Positions 34,237-44,185 of a stretch of 64,000 nt of DNA are shown here, one piece after another; positions within the stretch are counted from its first letter, which is position 1, and the number at the start of each line of letters is the position of its first letter. Made by a program: the position numbers and the translations under genes. Source of the DNA: Alkalitalea saponilacus (lineage in GTDB: Bacteria; Bacteroidota; Bacteroidia; Bacteroidales; Marinilabiliaceae); the NCBI RefSeq assembly GCF_900168165.1, contig NZ_FUYV01000002.1, positions 124,001 to 188,000 of the forward strand, given 5' to 3'. Below the pieces are notes generated by a model, which saw only the letters and a program-made list of their open reading frames with translations, had not been told where the DNA came from and did no database searches.

Positions 34237-36672
34237 ATGCAAATCAGTAACTTCATAAAAACCCTTTTCAGGAATATATTGCTACACCGCGGGCTTTCGC
34301 TCCTCACACTTCTGGGGCTTTCGCTTGGTATAGCAATGGGGCTGCTGGTTCTTATCTATGTCTATTTCGAGTCAAACTACGACAGATTCATCCCCCATTC
34401 CGAAAGCATATACCGGCTAAACAGTTACGGCAAAATTGGAGAAGACACCATCTACAGTGCTTTAAGCCCCATCCCTCTTGCTTTGGAATCCAAAAGGACA
34501 GAAGGAGTTAGAAGCGCTACCAGACTAATGCCCGGGCTGAGTAGGGTAATCGAAAGTAAGCATTTCAGATCGCTTGAGTCCAATTTTTTCTATGCAGACT
34601 CCAATTTTTTCGAGGTTTTTGATCTGCCATTTTTAATGGGGAGCAAAGAGGATTTCAGGAACGATGCAAATGCTGCAATCATTACTGTTTCAGCTTCGCA
34701 ACGATTGTTTGGCTATCGAAACCCAATAGGTGAAAGACTTAAACTAGATAACGAAATTGATTATACCATAAAAGCGGTCGTAGAAGACATCCCTGTCAAT
34801 TCCCATCTACGCTTTGATATATTAGGAAACTGGGCTGCGGTTGAAAGAACCATAAGCCAAGACACATTGAGTCAACAAAGAACGATGGACAGAAATTGGC
34901 TCTACCTTAACAGTTATTCATATTACCTTCTGGAAGATGGATTTACCAACGAGGAGGTTTTCGCAAGGCTGGCGAATCAGGCCATGAAAAAAGTGAACAT
35001 CCAGATAGAAGAAGCTTTTGGAAGTGAGCCGCCGGGATCAGGAAGCGTTCAGTTAAATTTCGGATCCATCGCCATTCATGATATAAACCTCTATTCGGAT
35101 GTTAATAATGAACTGAAGGACGGTTCAAATCCGATTTATATTAAAGCCTTTACCGCTATAGCCTTTTTTATCCTCATTGTTACGGCCATCAATTTCATGA
35201 ACCTTACTACTGCCCGTTCATCCAGAAGGTTTAAGGAAGTTGCTGTGCGCAAGGTGTTTTTTGCCCGTCGGAAGGATATTATTATTCAATTTCTAACTGA
35301 AGCCATTGTATACTCATTCATGGCACTCTTTTTAGCTTTGGTTTTGGTTGAATTATTCCTCCCCGCCTTCAACACCCTTTTCAACATAAACATGAGCACC
35401 AGAGGCTTTATTCAGCGGCCTGATTTGCTCTGGCTTATAATCATCACACTTTTTACAGGTATGATGGCCGGAAGCTATCCGGCACTATTTTATAGCGGCT
35501 TAAACCCAATCTCCATCATCAAAGGATCAAGTAAAATAAAAAAAGCCGGGATCTTGGTGCGCGGATTTCTTGTAACAGCACAGGTAGCATTGTCAATATT
35601 ACTGATCTCTCTGACTCTTGTAATGTATGGACAACTCAGTTTTCTAAAAAACGCAGACCATGGATTCAGCACTAAAAACACAATTGTAATAGAAAGAGGT
35701 GTATCAACACCACAGGAACTTCGTGATTTTAAAAAGGAAATAATACGTACCGGTATAGTTCAGCAGGCTGGAATTGCACATTTCAGTCCGGGAGAGGATG
35801 GTAACATCATCTCTTTTAGAAGTACCGATGAAGAAGAAAGGGTCATGTTGATGGCTACAAACTATGTTGATGACGGATTTTTTAAAGCAATTGGAGCAAC
35901 AACTGCCCTTGGTCGGCTATATGAGGCCTCTGACACCAGCGATGTTACAAAAATCATCATCAATGAATCAGCCGCACGAATGATTCAATTCTGCCCCGAA
36001 AGCAATCATCAAATAGAACTTGTTGGAGGAAGAACCGATGATGAAACTTATGTATACAACATCATTGGTGTTGTTCATGATATATACTTCGAAAACATGA
36101 AGAACCCTGCACGTCCTATGGTTTTTATTCAAAACCACAGAAACCAGTCTCCGGGTCATATTATTGCTCGACTCTCAACCGCATATCCCAAAGAGGAATC
36201 AATAAAAAAGCTCAACGCTGTATGGGAGACAAAATTTGAAGGTAGCACCATGCAACATCATACATTACAAAAAGTGATTGATAATTTCTATTCAGAAGAA
36301 AAACGATTTGCAGGTATCGCATTTATGTTCTCCCTGCTGGCTTATCTTTTGTCAGTAATGAGTCAAATTGGTTTTGCTGCTTTCCTGCTATACTACCATC
36401 ACAAAAATATACGACTAAAAACCATATTCACCGCCCCATATAAACGGATAATGATGGAAACTTTTTCATCGTTTGGCATATTTGTAGCACTCAGTTTACT
36501 CGTTTCAATCCCTTTAAGCATCCATACGTCAAACATATGGCTTTCCGGTTTTTATAAATCCTTTAATCCTTCCTGGTGTTACTTTCTGATACCGGTTGTT
36601 CTTATCGCTTCTACATACATACTAATAACTTATGTAGCCGGAAAACGGGAAATTAATAAAACATTTAAGTAG
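34237..36672 (+). CDS. FtsX/MacB-type ABC permease
   Basis: 811 residues. An N-terminal helix (LSLLTLLGLSLGIAMGLLVL, ~20-45) leads to a large extracytoplasmic MacB_PCD-like domain (~45-300), then an FtsX domain with three helices (~300-430) whose coupling segment RRFKEVAVRKVFFARRKDII is close to normal. A second extracytoplasmic domain and a second FtsX copy follow, but here the coupling segment is eroded (HKNIRLKTIFTAPYKRI in place of KEIGIRKVLGAS). This duplicated architecture is common in Bacteroidota. It would act with the degenerate ATPase as a pair. Confidence 0.88.
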   Translation: MQISNFIKTLFRNILLHRGLSLLTLLGLSLGIAMGLLVLIYVYFESNYDRFIPHSESIYRLNSYGKIGEDTIYSALSPIPLALESKRTEGVRSATRLMPGLSRVIESKHFRSLESNFFYADSNFFEVFDLPFLMGSKEDFRNDANAAIITVSASQRLFGYRNPIGERLKLDNEIDYTIKAVVEDIPVNSHLRFDILGNWAAVERTISQDTLSQQRTMDRNWLYLNSYSYYLLEDGFTNEEVFARLANQAMKKVNIQIEEAFGSEPPGSGSVQLNFGSIAIHDINLYSDVNNELKDGSNPIYIKAFTAIAFFILIVTAINFMNLTTARSSRRFKEVAVRKVFFARRKDIIIQFLTEAIVYSFMALFLALVLVELFLPAFNTLFNINMSTRGFIQRPDLLWLIIITLFTGMMAGSYPALFYSGLNPISIIKGSSKIKKAGILVRGFLVTAQVALSILLISLTLVMYGQLSFLKNADHGFSTKNTIVIERGVSTPQELRDFKKEIIRTGIVQQAGIAHFSPGEDGNIISFRSTDEEERVMLMATNYVDDGFFKAIGATTALGRLYEASDTSDVTKIIINESAARMIQFCPESNHQIELVGGRTDDETYVYNIIGVVHDIYFENMKNPARPMVFIQNHRNQSPGHIIARLSTAYPKEESIKKLNAVWETKFEGSTMQHHTLQKVIDNFYSEEKRFAGIAFMFSLLAYLLSVMSQIGFAAFLLYYHHKNIRLKTIFTAPYKRIMMETFSSFGIFVALSLLVSIPLSIHTSNIWLSGFYKSFNPSWCYFLIPVVLIASTYILITYVAGKREINKTFK

Positions 36673-36699
36673 CTGGGGAAATCACATTTCCCAGCATAG
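36671..36699 (+). terminator. Hairpin after the permease gene
   Basis: GCTGGGGAAAT and ATTTCCCAGC form a stem with one bulge at the permease stop. A T-run is lacking, so termination is uncertain. The rest of the 344-base spacer to secDF is AT-rich with a promoter motif and no gene. Confidence 0.4.
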
Positions 36700-36847
36700 A
36701 GTTCCTATTTTGAAAACAAACTAAACCGACTGCCGACTTTGAATCTGAATTGGTTTATCGCATAGTAAGTTTTGATATAGGTTAAAAACTGTTCCGAAAA
36801 CAAAAATCAATTCAAAAGATAACAATGGGTTTTAGAAAAAAAATGAA

Positions 36848-36855
36848 TATATTTG
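36848..36855 (+). promoter_or_regulatory. -7 element for secDF
   Basis: TATATTTG matches TAnnTTTG, giving a leader of roughly 155 bases before secDF. The leader has a weak AAGTC/GACTT stem but nothing I can assign as a riboswitch. Confidence 0.45.
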
Positions 36856-37016
36856 CGCGATTATAAGAACCTCATAAAAAAGGTGAAGTCGATAAATATG
36901 ACTTAAAAACCATTTAAAACATATGCATTAAAGTCAAACAGCACAGAACATTTACATGTATTAAGCATATCATAATAAAAGAAGTAAAGTAATTGAAAAG
37001 ATAAAAGGGAAATCAA

Positions 37017-40000
37017 ATGCAGAACAAAGGAGCAATAAGACTTTTTGCCATTTTATTGGCATTGGTGAGTTTATACCAGCTAATTTTCACGTACCATGCC
37101 CGCAAGGTTGAAAGGGATGCTACTGAATTTGCCATTAGAATGGCCGGCCCAGATGCCGATCAGGAAACCCTCCGTGGTTATGAAGTTCAATTTCTGGACT
37201 CAATGGCACACGAAGTTGTTTACAACTTCCTTTTTGGCCTGAGACAATACACATATCTGGAAACCAAAGCCAGAGAAATCAACTTTGGTCTTGACCTGAG
37301 AGGAGGAATGAACCTGATACTTGAAGTTCAGGTTGCCGACATCGTAGATGCATTGTCAAACTACAATCAGGACGACAATTTCAGAAGCGCTCTGCAATTG
37401 GCAAGAGAAAGAGAGATGACTTCAACCCGTGATTTCATCACCTTGTTTGGGGAAGCTTTTGAAGAAGTGGCACCAGATGCCAGTCTGGCTGCTATCTTCA
37501 ACACCGTGGAATTAAGAGATCGTGTAAGGTATGACTCCTCAAATGACGAGGTTATCAGAGTCTTAAGAAGAGAGTCAGAAGCTGCCATCAGCAATGCCTT
37601 TAACATCTTGCGCACACGTATTGACCGTTTTGGTGTTGTTCAGCCAAACGTACAACGCCTTCCACAAAGCCCGGGTCGTGTTTTGATTGAGCTACCTGGT
37701 GTTACCGAGCCTGAGAGGGTTCGCAACCTCTTGCGTGGAACTGCCAACCTTGAGTTCTGGGAAACTTTCGATAATCAGACCATTCAGCCATACCTGATAC
37801 AAGCCAACGAAATCATCACCCGTCGTGTTATGGCTCAACGCATGGATAGTGCGGTTGAGACCGAAACAACTGATGATGTTGATGTGATTGCAGACCAATT
37901 AGATGATGCAGACGATGAAACTTCGCTGTTAAGAGATCTTGATCTGGAGGATATTGACACCACAGATCAGGATTTAAGAACACTGTTCACCATATTGCAA
38001 CCTGTTGGAAGAGCTTCGGGTCCTGTAGTAGGTGTGGCCGCTTCACGTCACATGGCTCAAATAGATGAATGGCTGCAATTAGAAGAAGTTCGTTCAGCAC
38101 TACCTCGCGACTTAAGATTATTGTGGACTGTTAAACCGATTCCAAGAAATGACCTTCAGTTCTGGGTTCCCAACGCTGGTGATACTCGTGAACAATTTTT
38201 CCAACTGGTGGCCATTCGTGCCAACACCATGGATGGAAGAGCTCCTCTTGAAGGAGACGTCATTACTAACGCCAGTGACCGTGTGACCCAAACAGGGGCA
38301 TTTGAGGTTGCCATGTCAATGAATAGCGAAGGTGCCAGAACATGGGCTCGATTAACAAATGCAAACATTGGCAAATCCATCGCCATTGTTCTAGACGGAT
38401 ATGTTTATAGTTTCCCCACAGTTCAAAATGAAATCAGAGGAGGACAAAGTTCCATTACCGGAAACTTCAGTCCGGAAGAGGCAAAAGACCTTGCAAACAT
38501 CCTCAGATCAGGATCGCTTCCGGCTCCGGCTCACATTGTAGAAGACCACGTAGTTGGACCATCTTTGGGTGCAGAAGCAGTTAGCGCAGGATTAAAATCA
38601 TTCATTTGGGCATTTATTGTTGTGCTCATTTACATGATGATATACTACGGATTTAAAGCTGGTGTTGTAGCTGACATTGCTTTGGTTTCAAACATGTTCT
38701 TCGTAATGGGAGTTTTAGCGGCATTTAATGCCGTACTGACCTTACCCGGTATTGCAGGTATCGTTCTTACGATTGGTATGTCGGTGGATGCAAACGTTCT
38801 GATATACGAACGAATACGTGAAGAACTAAAAGCCGGTAAAGGACTGAGACTTGCCATCTCTGATGGTTATAAAAATGCATTCTCAGCCATCATTGATGCC
38901 AACGTAACAACATTCCTGACTGGTTTAATTCTGTTTATGTTTGGAACCGGACCGGTTAAAGGTTTTGCAACAACCCTGATGATTGGTATTGCCACCTCAT
39001 TCTTCTCAGCTGTGTTTATTACAAGACTGGTTTACGAATGGTTGCTCGACAGCAAAGTTGACATCAAGTTTGGAAGCAAGTTTACATCAAACCTTTTCAA
39101 GAACGCAAAAATTGCATTCCTTGAAAAACGTAAAATAGCATTCATTCTATCTGGAGCATTCTTCCTGATAGCAATTGGTTCTCTTTCGGTACGAGGATTA
39201 CAGCAGGGAATTGACTTTACCGGAGGACGTACTTATCTTGTGCGTTTCGCTGATAATGTAAATTCTGTTGAAGTATTTTCTTCTGTCTCCGAAGCTTTTG
39301 AAGGCGCCAATACCGAAGTAAAAACTTTTGGAACCGCAAATCAGGTTAGAATTGCAACCAACTATCTGGTATTCGAAACCGATGAAGTTGCTGACTCTCG
39401 AGTAGAGGATAGACTTTTTGCAGGTGTTCAGCCATTTTTGCCGTCAGGCACTACACAGGACACTTTTATGAGCGACTATGTGATGAGTTCCCAAAAAGTT
39501 GGTCCAACAATTGCTGCCGACATTAAAAGCAGAGCTGCCTATGCCGTTGTGTTTTCTCTTATTGTCATATTCCTCTACATCCTGTTGCGTTTCCGTACAT
39601 GGCAGTTAGGAGTAGGGGCATTGGCCGCAGTTATTCATGATGTGATGTTTGTTCTTGGAATATTCTCCCTGTTCTATACCATTGCTCCTTTTGCTTTGGA
39701 AATTGACCAGGCCTTTATTGCAGCCATACTGACTGTAATCGGTTACTCCATCAACGATACCGTGGTTGTATTTGACCGTATCCGAGAGTACCGATTATTA
39801 TATCCAAAACGCAATTTAAGGGAAGTGTTTAACCTGGCGATTAACTCAACCATCAGCAGAACCATAAATACATCTATGACAACGCTTGTGGTATTGCTGG
39901 TAATTTTTGTATTTGGAAGTGAAGTCATAAGAGGTTTTGTATTTGCTCTGATAGTCGGAGTATTGGTAGGTACCTATTCATCAATATTCGTGGCCTCCCC

Positions 40001-40055
40001 AATTGCATACAACTTCATTAAACAAAAAGAGAAAGCTGAAGCAAAAAAAGTATAA
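37017..40055 (+). CDS. secDF: Fused protein translocase SecDF
   Basis: 1012 residues combining SecD and SecF, the proton-driven accessory of the Sec translocon. SecD part: N-terminal helix (~7-27), NFGLDLRGGMNLILEV, an SSS-fold periplasmic domain, and helices from ~525 including GMSVDANVLIYERIREELKAG. SecF part from ~700: helix AFILSGAFFLIAIGS, GIDFTGGRTYLVRF, and GYSINDTVVVFDRIREYR. An acidic low-complexity segment (~285-325) sits in the SecD periplasmic domain. Single-chain SecDF is usual in Bacteroidota. Terminates at a clear hairpin. Confidence 0.96.
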   Translation: MQNKGAIRLFAILLALVSLYQLIFTYHARKVERDATEFAIRMAGPDADQETLRGYEVQFLDSMAHEVVYNFLFGLRQYTYLETKAREINFGLDLRGGMNLILEVQVADIVDALSNYNQDDNFRSALQLAREREMTSTRDFITLFGEAFEEVAPDASLAAIFNTVELRDRVRYDSSNDEVIRVLRRESEAAISNAFNILRTRIDRFGVVQPNVQRLPQSPGRVLIELPGVTEPERVRNLLRGTANLEFWETFDNQTIQPYLIQANEIITRRVMAQRMDSAVETETTDDVDVIADQLDDADDETSLLRDLDLEDIDTTDQDLRTLFTILQPVGRASGPVVGVAASRHMAQIDEWLQLEEVRSALPRDLRLLWTVKPIPRNDLQFWVPNAGDTREQFFQLVAIRANTMDGRAPLEGDVITNASDRVTQTGAFEVAMSMNSEGARTWARLTNANIGKSIAIVLDGYVYSFPTVQNEIRGGQSSITGNFSPEEAKDLANILRSGSLPAPAHIVEDHVVGPSLGAEAVSAGLKSFIWAFIVVLIYMMIYYGFKAGVVADIALVSNMFFVMGVLAAFNAVLTLPGIAGIVLTIGMSVDANVLIYERIREELKAGKGLRLAISDGYKNAFSAIIDANVTTFLTGLILFMFGTGPVKGFATTLMIGIATSFFSAVFITRLVYEWLLDSKVDIKFGSKFTSNLFKNAKIAFLEKRKIAFILSGAFFLIAIGSLSVRGLQQGIDFTGGRTYLVRFADNVNSVEVFSSVSEAFEGANTEVKTFGTANQVRIATNYLVFETDEVADSRVEDRLFAGVQPFLPSGTTQDTFMSDYVMSSQKVGPTIAADIKSRAAYAVVFSLIVIFLYILLRFRTWQLGVGALAAVIHDVMFVLGIFSLFYTIAPFALEIDQAFIAAILTVIGYSINDTVVVFDRIREYRLLYPKRNLREVFNLAINSTISRTINTSMTTLVVLLVIFVFGSEVIRGFVFALIVGVLVGTYSSIFVASPIAYNFIKQKEKAEAKKV

Positions 40056-40087
40056 GTTTAAAGTTCAATAAACTTTTACTCAAAACT

Positions 40088-40118
40088 AAAAAGGACTGCC
40101 ACGAGCAGTCCTTTTTTT
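40088..40118 (+). terminator. Terminator after secDF
   Basis: AAAGGACTGC and GCAGTCCTTT form a 10-base stem followed by TTTT. Confidence 0.85.
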
Positions 40119-40119
40119 A

Positions 40120-40127
40120 TATCTTTG
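40120..40127 (+). promoter_or_regulatory. -7 element for tatA
   Basis: TATCTTTG matches TAnnTTTG, 19 bases before tatA, directly after the secDF terminator. Confidence 0.5.
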
Positions 40128-40145
40128 CAGTAAATAATTACAAAT

Positions 40146-40622
40146 ATGACTATTTTCCTTTTTGGCATATCAATGGGAGAAGTTGTGCTTCTCTTTCTGG
40201 TTGTACTGATGTTATTCGGGTCTAAAAAGATACCTGACCTGGCTCGCTCACTAGGCAAGGGAATGAATGAATTCAGGAGGGCTGCTGACGATATCAAAAA
40301 AGAGTTTGAGGAAAGTACGACTGAAATTAAGGAAGAACTCGACGAAATAGAGGAAAATATGCGTCAGAACAGCAAAGAGATACGCGACCTGGCAGATGAT
40401 GTCTACAGGGACGACTACGGAACTCATGACGATTCTGCTGTAAAAGATATATACGGGCTGGATAAACCTGAGCAATCCTACGAAGATGAAGAAAAGGAGA
40501 GCGAGGAGTCTCTTAAAAACAATGAAATTACTGCAAATAGTAACGATTTGGAAATAGAAGATCAAATGGAAGTGAAGAATACGGATTCCGAAAATGAAGA
40601 AGAAAAACCTGAAAAGGAGTAA
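40146..40622 (+). CDS. tatA: Twin-arginine translocase subunit TatA/TatB-like
   Basis: 158 residues. A short N-terminal helix (GEVVLLFLVVLMLF, ~10-24) is followed by FGSKKIPDLARSLGKGMNEF, the TatA/TatB amphipathic helix with the FG hinge, then a long acidic coiled tail (~50-158) with many Glu/Asp. TatA proteins are usually under 100 residues, so the tail is long. TatC is not in the window. Transport of folded proteins; placed next to secDF. Confidence 0.88.
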   Translation: MTIFLFGISMGEVVLLFLVVLMLFGSKKIPDLARSLGKGMNEFRRAADDIKKEFEESTTEIKEELDEIEENMRQNSKEIRDLADDVYRDDYGTHDDSAVKDIYGLDKPEQSYEDEEKESEESLKNNEITANSNDLEIEDQMEVKNTDSENEEEKPEKE

Positions 40623-40758
40623 TTGTTGCTCATAATTAATTAACTGCTATTTAATCTGTATTATTGACATACACCGAACTTCGTTTCACAACCAATCTAT
40701 TTCGACAATTAATTAATAAAACAGGTTATAAAGCCGGTTGTATATTTAACACTACACA

Positions 40759-41691
40759 ATGGCATACATTTGGCTTATTTTGGGGTTCACTCTCCTCTTC
40801 TATAGTGGCAATTGGCTGGTAAAAGGCAGCACGCAGCTTTCTGCCCATTTCAAAATCAGCTCTCTGGTTATAGGACTTACCGTTGTAGCATTTGGGACAT
40901 CAGCACCAGAGCTGTTTGTCAGCGTAAAAGCGGCATTCAGCGGCGTACCTGATATTGCCATCGGGAACATTGTGGGATCAAACATTGCCAATATTGGGCT
41001 GGTACTTGGGCTGGTTGCCATGGTTATGCCCATCGTCATAAACTCAAAGGGCATCTGGTTCGACTGGGTCATCATGATCATTGCAACCCTCATGCTGATT
41101 CTCTTTTCAACAAACGGAGTCATTGGTTTTTGGGAGGGCTTTGCTTTTCTTACAGCGCTCATGCTATATCTGAGTTGGTCGGTATGGCAATCCAGACGAA
41201 AAAGCCGAAAAGAAGCCCTAACCTACCCTACACCGGAAATTAAACTCCCTACTTCTATCATCATTGTACTGGGATCATTTGTCGGACTCTATTTTGGAGC
41301 TGAATGGCTTGTAAAAGGAGCCACAGAACTTGCAAGAACATGGGGCGTCAGTGACAGAGTCATAGGCATCTCTATTGTAGCATTTGGAACCAGCGTGCCG
41401 GAACTGGCCACCTCTTTAGCAGCCATCGCAAAAAAAGAGAACGACATATCCGTTGGAAACATCATTGGCTCCAACATCTTTAACATATGGGCCGTATTGG
41501 GAGCTACCGCGGTGGTTAAACCTCTTGGAATTGCCAACATTACCATGCTAAGAATTGATCTGTTATGGACCATACTTCTATCGGTTATGCTCCTCATCTT
41601 TATGATTCCATTAAAAAACGGAATCATTAACCGCTGGAAAGGGGTTTTATTGTTTCTGGTTTATATATACTATATTTACATTTTGTTTTGA
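40759..41691 (+). CDS. Calcium/sodium antiporter (YrbG-like, CaCA family)
   Basis: 310 residues with about ten membrane helices in two inverted repeats. The alpha-repeat motifs are VVAFGTSAPELFVSV with GNIVGSNIANIG in the first half and VAFGTSVPELATS with GNIIGSNIFNI in the second. The short loop after repeat 1 is basic (RRKSRKE). It exchanges Ca2+ for Na+ across the inner membrane. Single gene. Confidence 0.93.
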   Translation: MAYIWLILGFTLLFYSGNWLVKGSTQLSAHFKISSLVIGLTVVAFGTSAPELFVSVKAAFSGVPDIAIGNIVGSNIANIGLVLGLVAMVMPIVINSKGIWFDWVIMIIATLMLILFSTNGVIGFWEGFAFLTALMLYLSWSVWQSRRKSRKEALTYPTPEIKLPTSIIIVLGSFVGLYFGAEWLVKGATELARTWGVSDRVIGISIVAFGTSVPELATSLAAIAKKENDISVGNIIGSNIFNIWAVLGATAVVKPLGIANITMLRIDLLWTILLSVMLLIFMIPLKNGIINRWKGVLLFLVYIYYIYILF

Positions 41692-41801
41692 TAAGAATAG
41701 AGCCGCTTTTCGGTTAAAACACAACTCCCAAACGCTAAACAACGTGTTTGGAAAAGCACTTGATTCATTTTCACATCAAAAAATCTAACGATTTTTATTA
41801 T

Positions 41802-42452
41802 ATGGTTGAAGGCAAAGGCATCAGAAAATCTTTTGGAGATCTGGAAGTACTTAAGGGCATTGATATATCAATTGCCCCGGCGGAAATTGTTGCCATTCTA
41901 GGCGCCAGCGGAGCAGGAAAAACAACATTGCTTCAAATTTTAAGTTCTCTCGACAATCCTACACAAGGAGAGGTATTCATAAACAACACAGCAGTTCATA
42001 AACTGGGTGAAAAGCAACTTGCCCGGTTTAGGAATCAGAACATTGGTTTTGTTTTTCAATTTCATCAGTTGTTACCAGAATTTACAGCAGCCGAGAACTG
42101 CATGCTTCCCGCTCTCATCGGCGGAATACCCCAAAAAGAAGCAGAAAAAAAAGCCCAGGAACTTCTCTCATTCCTGGGATTGGAACAACGTCTGGAGCAT
42201 AAACCGGGACAGCTCAGCGGTGGTGAAAAACAGCGAGTAGCCGTTGCCAGAGCATTAATCAACGATCCGGCGGTAATTTTCGCCGACGAACCATCGGGAA
42301 ACCTGGACTCCAAAAATCAGGATGAGCTGATGGATCTTTTCATAAACCTCCGCCAACAATTTAAGCAAACCTTCATCATTGTTACCCATGATGAACATTT
42401 AGCCGAGAAATCAGACCGTACTATTCATATGAAAGATGGGTTCATTGAATAA
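41802..42452 (+). CDS. lolD: ABC ATPase, LolD family
   Basis: About 216 residues from ATG 41802 (the frame opens earlier at a TTG, 41748, but the family starts here). All catalytic motifs are canonical: Walker [13 protein letters not shown]-loop FVFQFHQL, signature [14 protein letters not shown], Walker [14 protein letters not shown] and H-loop IIVTHDEHL. LolD powers lipoprotein release to the outer membrane; a related MacB/FtsE-like role is possible since no LolC/E is adjacent. Its end overlaps the next gene by 17 bases. Confidence 0.88.
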   Translation: MVEGKGIRKSFGDLEVLKGIDISIAPAEIVAILGASGAGKTTLLQILSSLDNPTQGEVFINNTAVHKLGEKQLARFRNQNIGFVFQFHQLLPEFTAAENCMLPALIGGIPQKEAEKKAQELLSFLGLEQRLEHKPGQLSGGEKQRVAVARALINDPAVIFADEPSGNLDSKNQDELMDLFINLRQQFKQTFIIVTHDEHLAEKSDRTIHMKDGFIE

Positions 42453-43212
42453 CATCGCACAACAAACAATTGAATTCCTGAACACCAAAGCAGCATTCTA
42501 TCATGCTCCCTGGTTCATTAAGGATGATCCCATATCCATCCCTCATCGTTTTTCAAGAAAAGAAGACATCGAAATCAGTGCTTTTCTGACTGCCACCATT
42601 ACCTGGGGGCAGAGAAAAATGATTCTTCAAAAATCCTCACTATTAATGGAGTTGATGGAGAACAACCCGCATGACTTTTTGAAAAATGCCGGGCATCAAG
42701 AGTTTCAGAAATTCAACTCTTTTGTTTACCGAACATTTAATCATGTTGATTGCATCTATTTTCTAAGTACTCTTAGAAATATTTACAGGCATCATGGAGG
42801 ATTGGAAGAACTGTTTTTAAAAGGCTACAAAACCAACCAATGCATATTTGATGCATTGGTTTCATTTCGTCAATTCTTTACCTCTTTCAGTCCTATGCCG
42901 CGTACCGGAAAACATTTGGCAAACGTGGAAAAAGCATCAGCAGCGAAACGGCTCAACATGTTTCTGAGATGGATGGTAAGGCCTGATCAAGGCGTTGACT
43001 TTGGAATTTGGAAGAAAATAGATCCGGCACACCTCATGATCCCGCTGGATGTTCATGTTGCCCGGGTGGCAAGAAATCTTGGTATTTTACAACGCAAACA
43101 GAACGACTGGAAAGCGGTTGAAGAATTAACTCAAATGCTAAAAAATATTCGCCCACACGATCCGGTCTTCTACGACTATGCTCTTTTTGGCTCAGGTGTT
43201 TACGAAAAATAG
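42436..43212 (+). CDS. TIGR02757 family protein
   Basis: 258 residues matching the TIGR02757 (DUF2400) family, which is common in Bacteroidota and of unknown function. Visible traits: [20 protein letters not shown] near the N-terminus, [14 protein letters not shown], the central [20 protein letters not shown] and the [12 protein letters not shown] near the end, which resembles a HhH/endonuclease III-like fold and could bind nucleic acid. The start overlaps lolD and implies coupling. Confidence 0.88.
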   Translation: MGSLNNIAQQTIEFLNTKAAFYHAPWFIKDDPISIPHRFSRKEDIEISAFLTATITWGQRKMILQKSSLLMELMENNPHDFLKNAGHQEFQKFNSFVYRTFNHVDCIYFLSTLRNIYRHHGGLEELFLKGYKTNQCIFDALVSFRQFFTSFSPMPRTGKHLANVEKASAAKRLNMFLRWMVRPDQGVDFGIWKKIDPAHLMIPLDVHVARVARNLGILQRKQNDWKAVEELTQMLKNIRPHDPVFYDYALFGSGVYEK

Positions 43213-43221
43213 CAAAAACCG

Positions 43222-43932
43222 ATGTTTCATTTCAAACAATTCTCGGTAAAACAGGATAAAACCGCCATGAAAGTTGGTACCGATGGCGTACTTCTTGGCG
43301 CCTGGGTTCCGGTTGAAAACAGCCGCAACATTCTGGATATTGGCACCGGCACTGGATTGATAGCTCTCATGCTTGCGCAAAGAAACCTAAACGCCCGCAT
43401 TACAGCCATCGACATTGATGAAAATGCATTTATACAGGCAATGGGAAACATCTCGGAGAGTCCCTGGCACGATAGAATAACAGTGATTCATGAATCACTG
43501 CAAAAGTTCAGCAAAAACCATCCAGCAAAATTTGACCTCATCGCAACCAATCCGCCATTTTTCAATAATTCCCTTCATGCACCGGACAAAGCAAAATCCG
43601 CAGCCAGGCACAGCCATCTCCTGCCCCACGAAGACCTATTAATTGATGGAAAGAATTTGCTGACATCGAATGGAAAACTTGCATTGATATTACCGGTAGC
43701 TGAATACCAATTATTCTCAAGACAAGCTGAAAATTTTGGTTTCTACGAAAACCAAAATATCAGAATCTTCCCAACCCCAAGTAAAGCAGCTGTTAGAATA
43801 ATGGGAATATGGGGACTCCAAAAAACATCAGAAAACTTCAAAGAAGAAATCATTATAGAGAAATATGGTCGCCACAAATATTCAGATGAATACATTGCTC
43901 TCACCAGAGAGTTTTATCTAAATATGGCATAA
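43222..43932 (+). CDS. trmN6: tRNA1(Val) A37 N6-methyltransferase-like
   Basis: 236 residues of the TrmN6/YfiC family. SAM motif ILDIGTGTGLIALMLAQ, acidic motif ITAIDIDE, and the NPPF catalytic motif in LIATNPPFFNNS of N6-adenine methyltransferases. The substrate in E. coli is A37 of tRNA1Val, and both tRNA-Val genes in this window carry A37 beside a UAC anticodon. It starts 9 bases after the TIGR02757 gene. Confidence 0.88.
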   Translation: MFHFKQFSVKQDKTAMKVGTDGVLLGAWVPVENSRNILDIGTGTGLIALMLAQRNLNARITAIDIDENAFIQAMGNISESPWHDRITVIHESLQKFSKNHPAKFDLIATNPPFFNNSLHAPDKAKSAARHSHLLPHEDLLIDGKNLLTSNGKLALILPVAEYQLFSRQAENFGFYENQNIRIFPTPSKAAVRIMGIWGLQKTSENFKEEIIIEKYGRHKYSDEYIALTREFYLNMA

Positions 43933-44014
43933 AAAAGCAGGTGCCATCAAAAGAGAAGGGATTAGCTTTATCGATTTGACAGCAACCTGCAGGGAGGGAT
44001 CTTAAATATTTTAC

Positions 44015-44185
44015 TTAGTCAAATATGCGGTTAAGAATGACGTATACTGCTGTTCCTCCTACAATCAAAAATCCACCTGACACCAAAACGGCATTACTTA
44101 CCATGTGCTGAATTACATATACGCTTAAAAGTATTGCTCCTAATACTATTAATATGATACCGGCGTATTTAATCAAATCATTCAT
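44015..44185 (-). CDS. Small two-helix membrane protein (56 aa)
   Basis: 56 residues, translated directly from the minus strand: MNDLIKYAGIILIVLGAILL, then a short loop and VLVSGGFLIVGGTAVYVIL. Two hydrophobic stretches predict a helical hairpin in the membrane. Similar unnamed proteins of about 60 residues occur in Bacteroidales. It is alone in a 640-base spacer between trmN6 and mutS; the remainder of that spacer is AT-rich with no other gene seen. Confidence 0.6.
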   Translation of the reverse strand: MNDLIKYAGIILIVLGAILLSVYVIQHMVSNAVLVSGGFLIVGGTAVYVILNRIFD

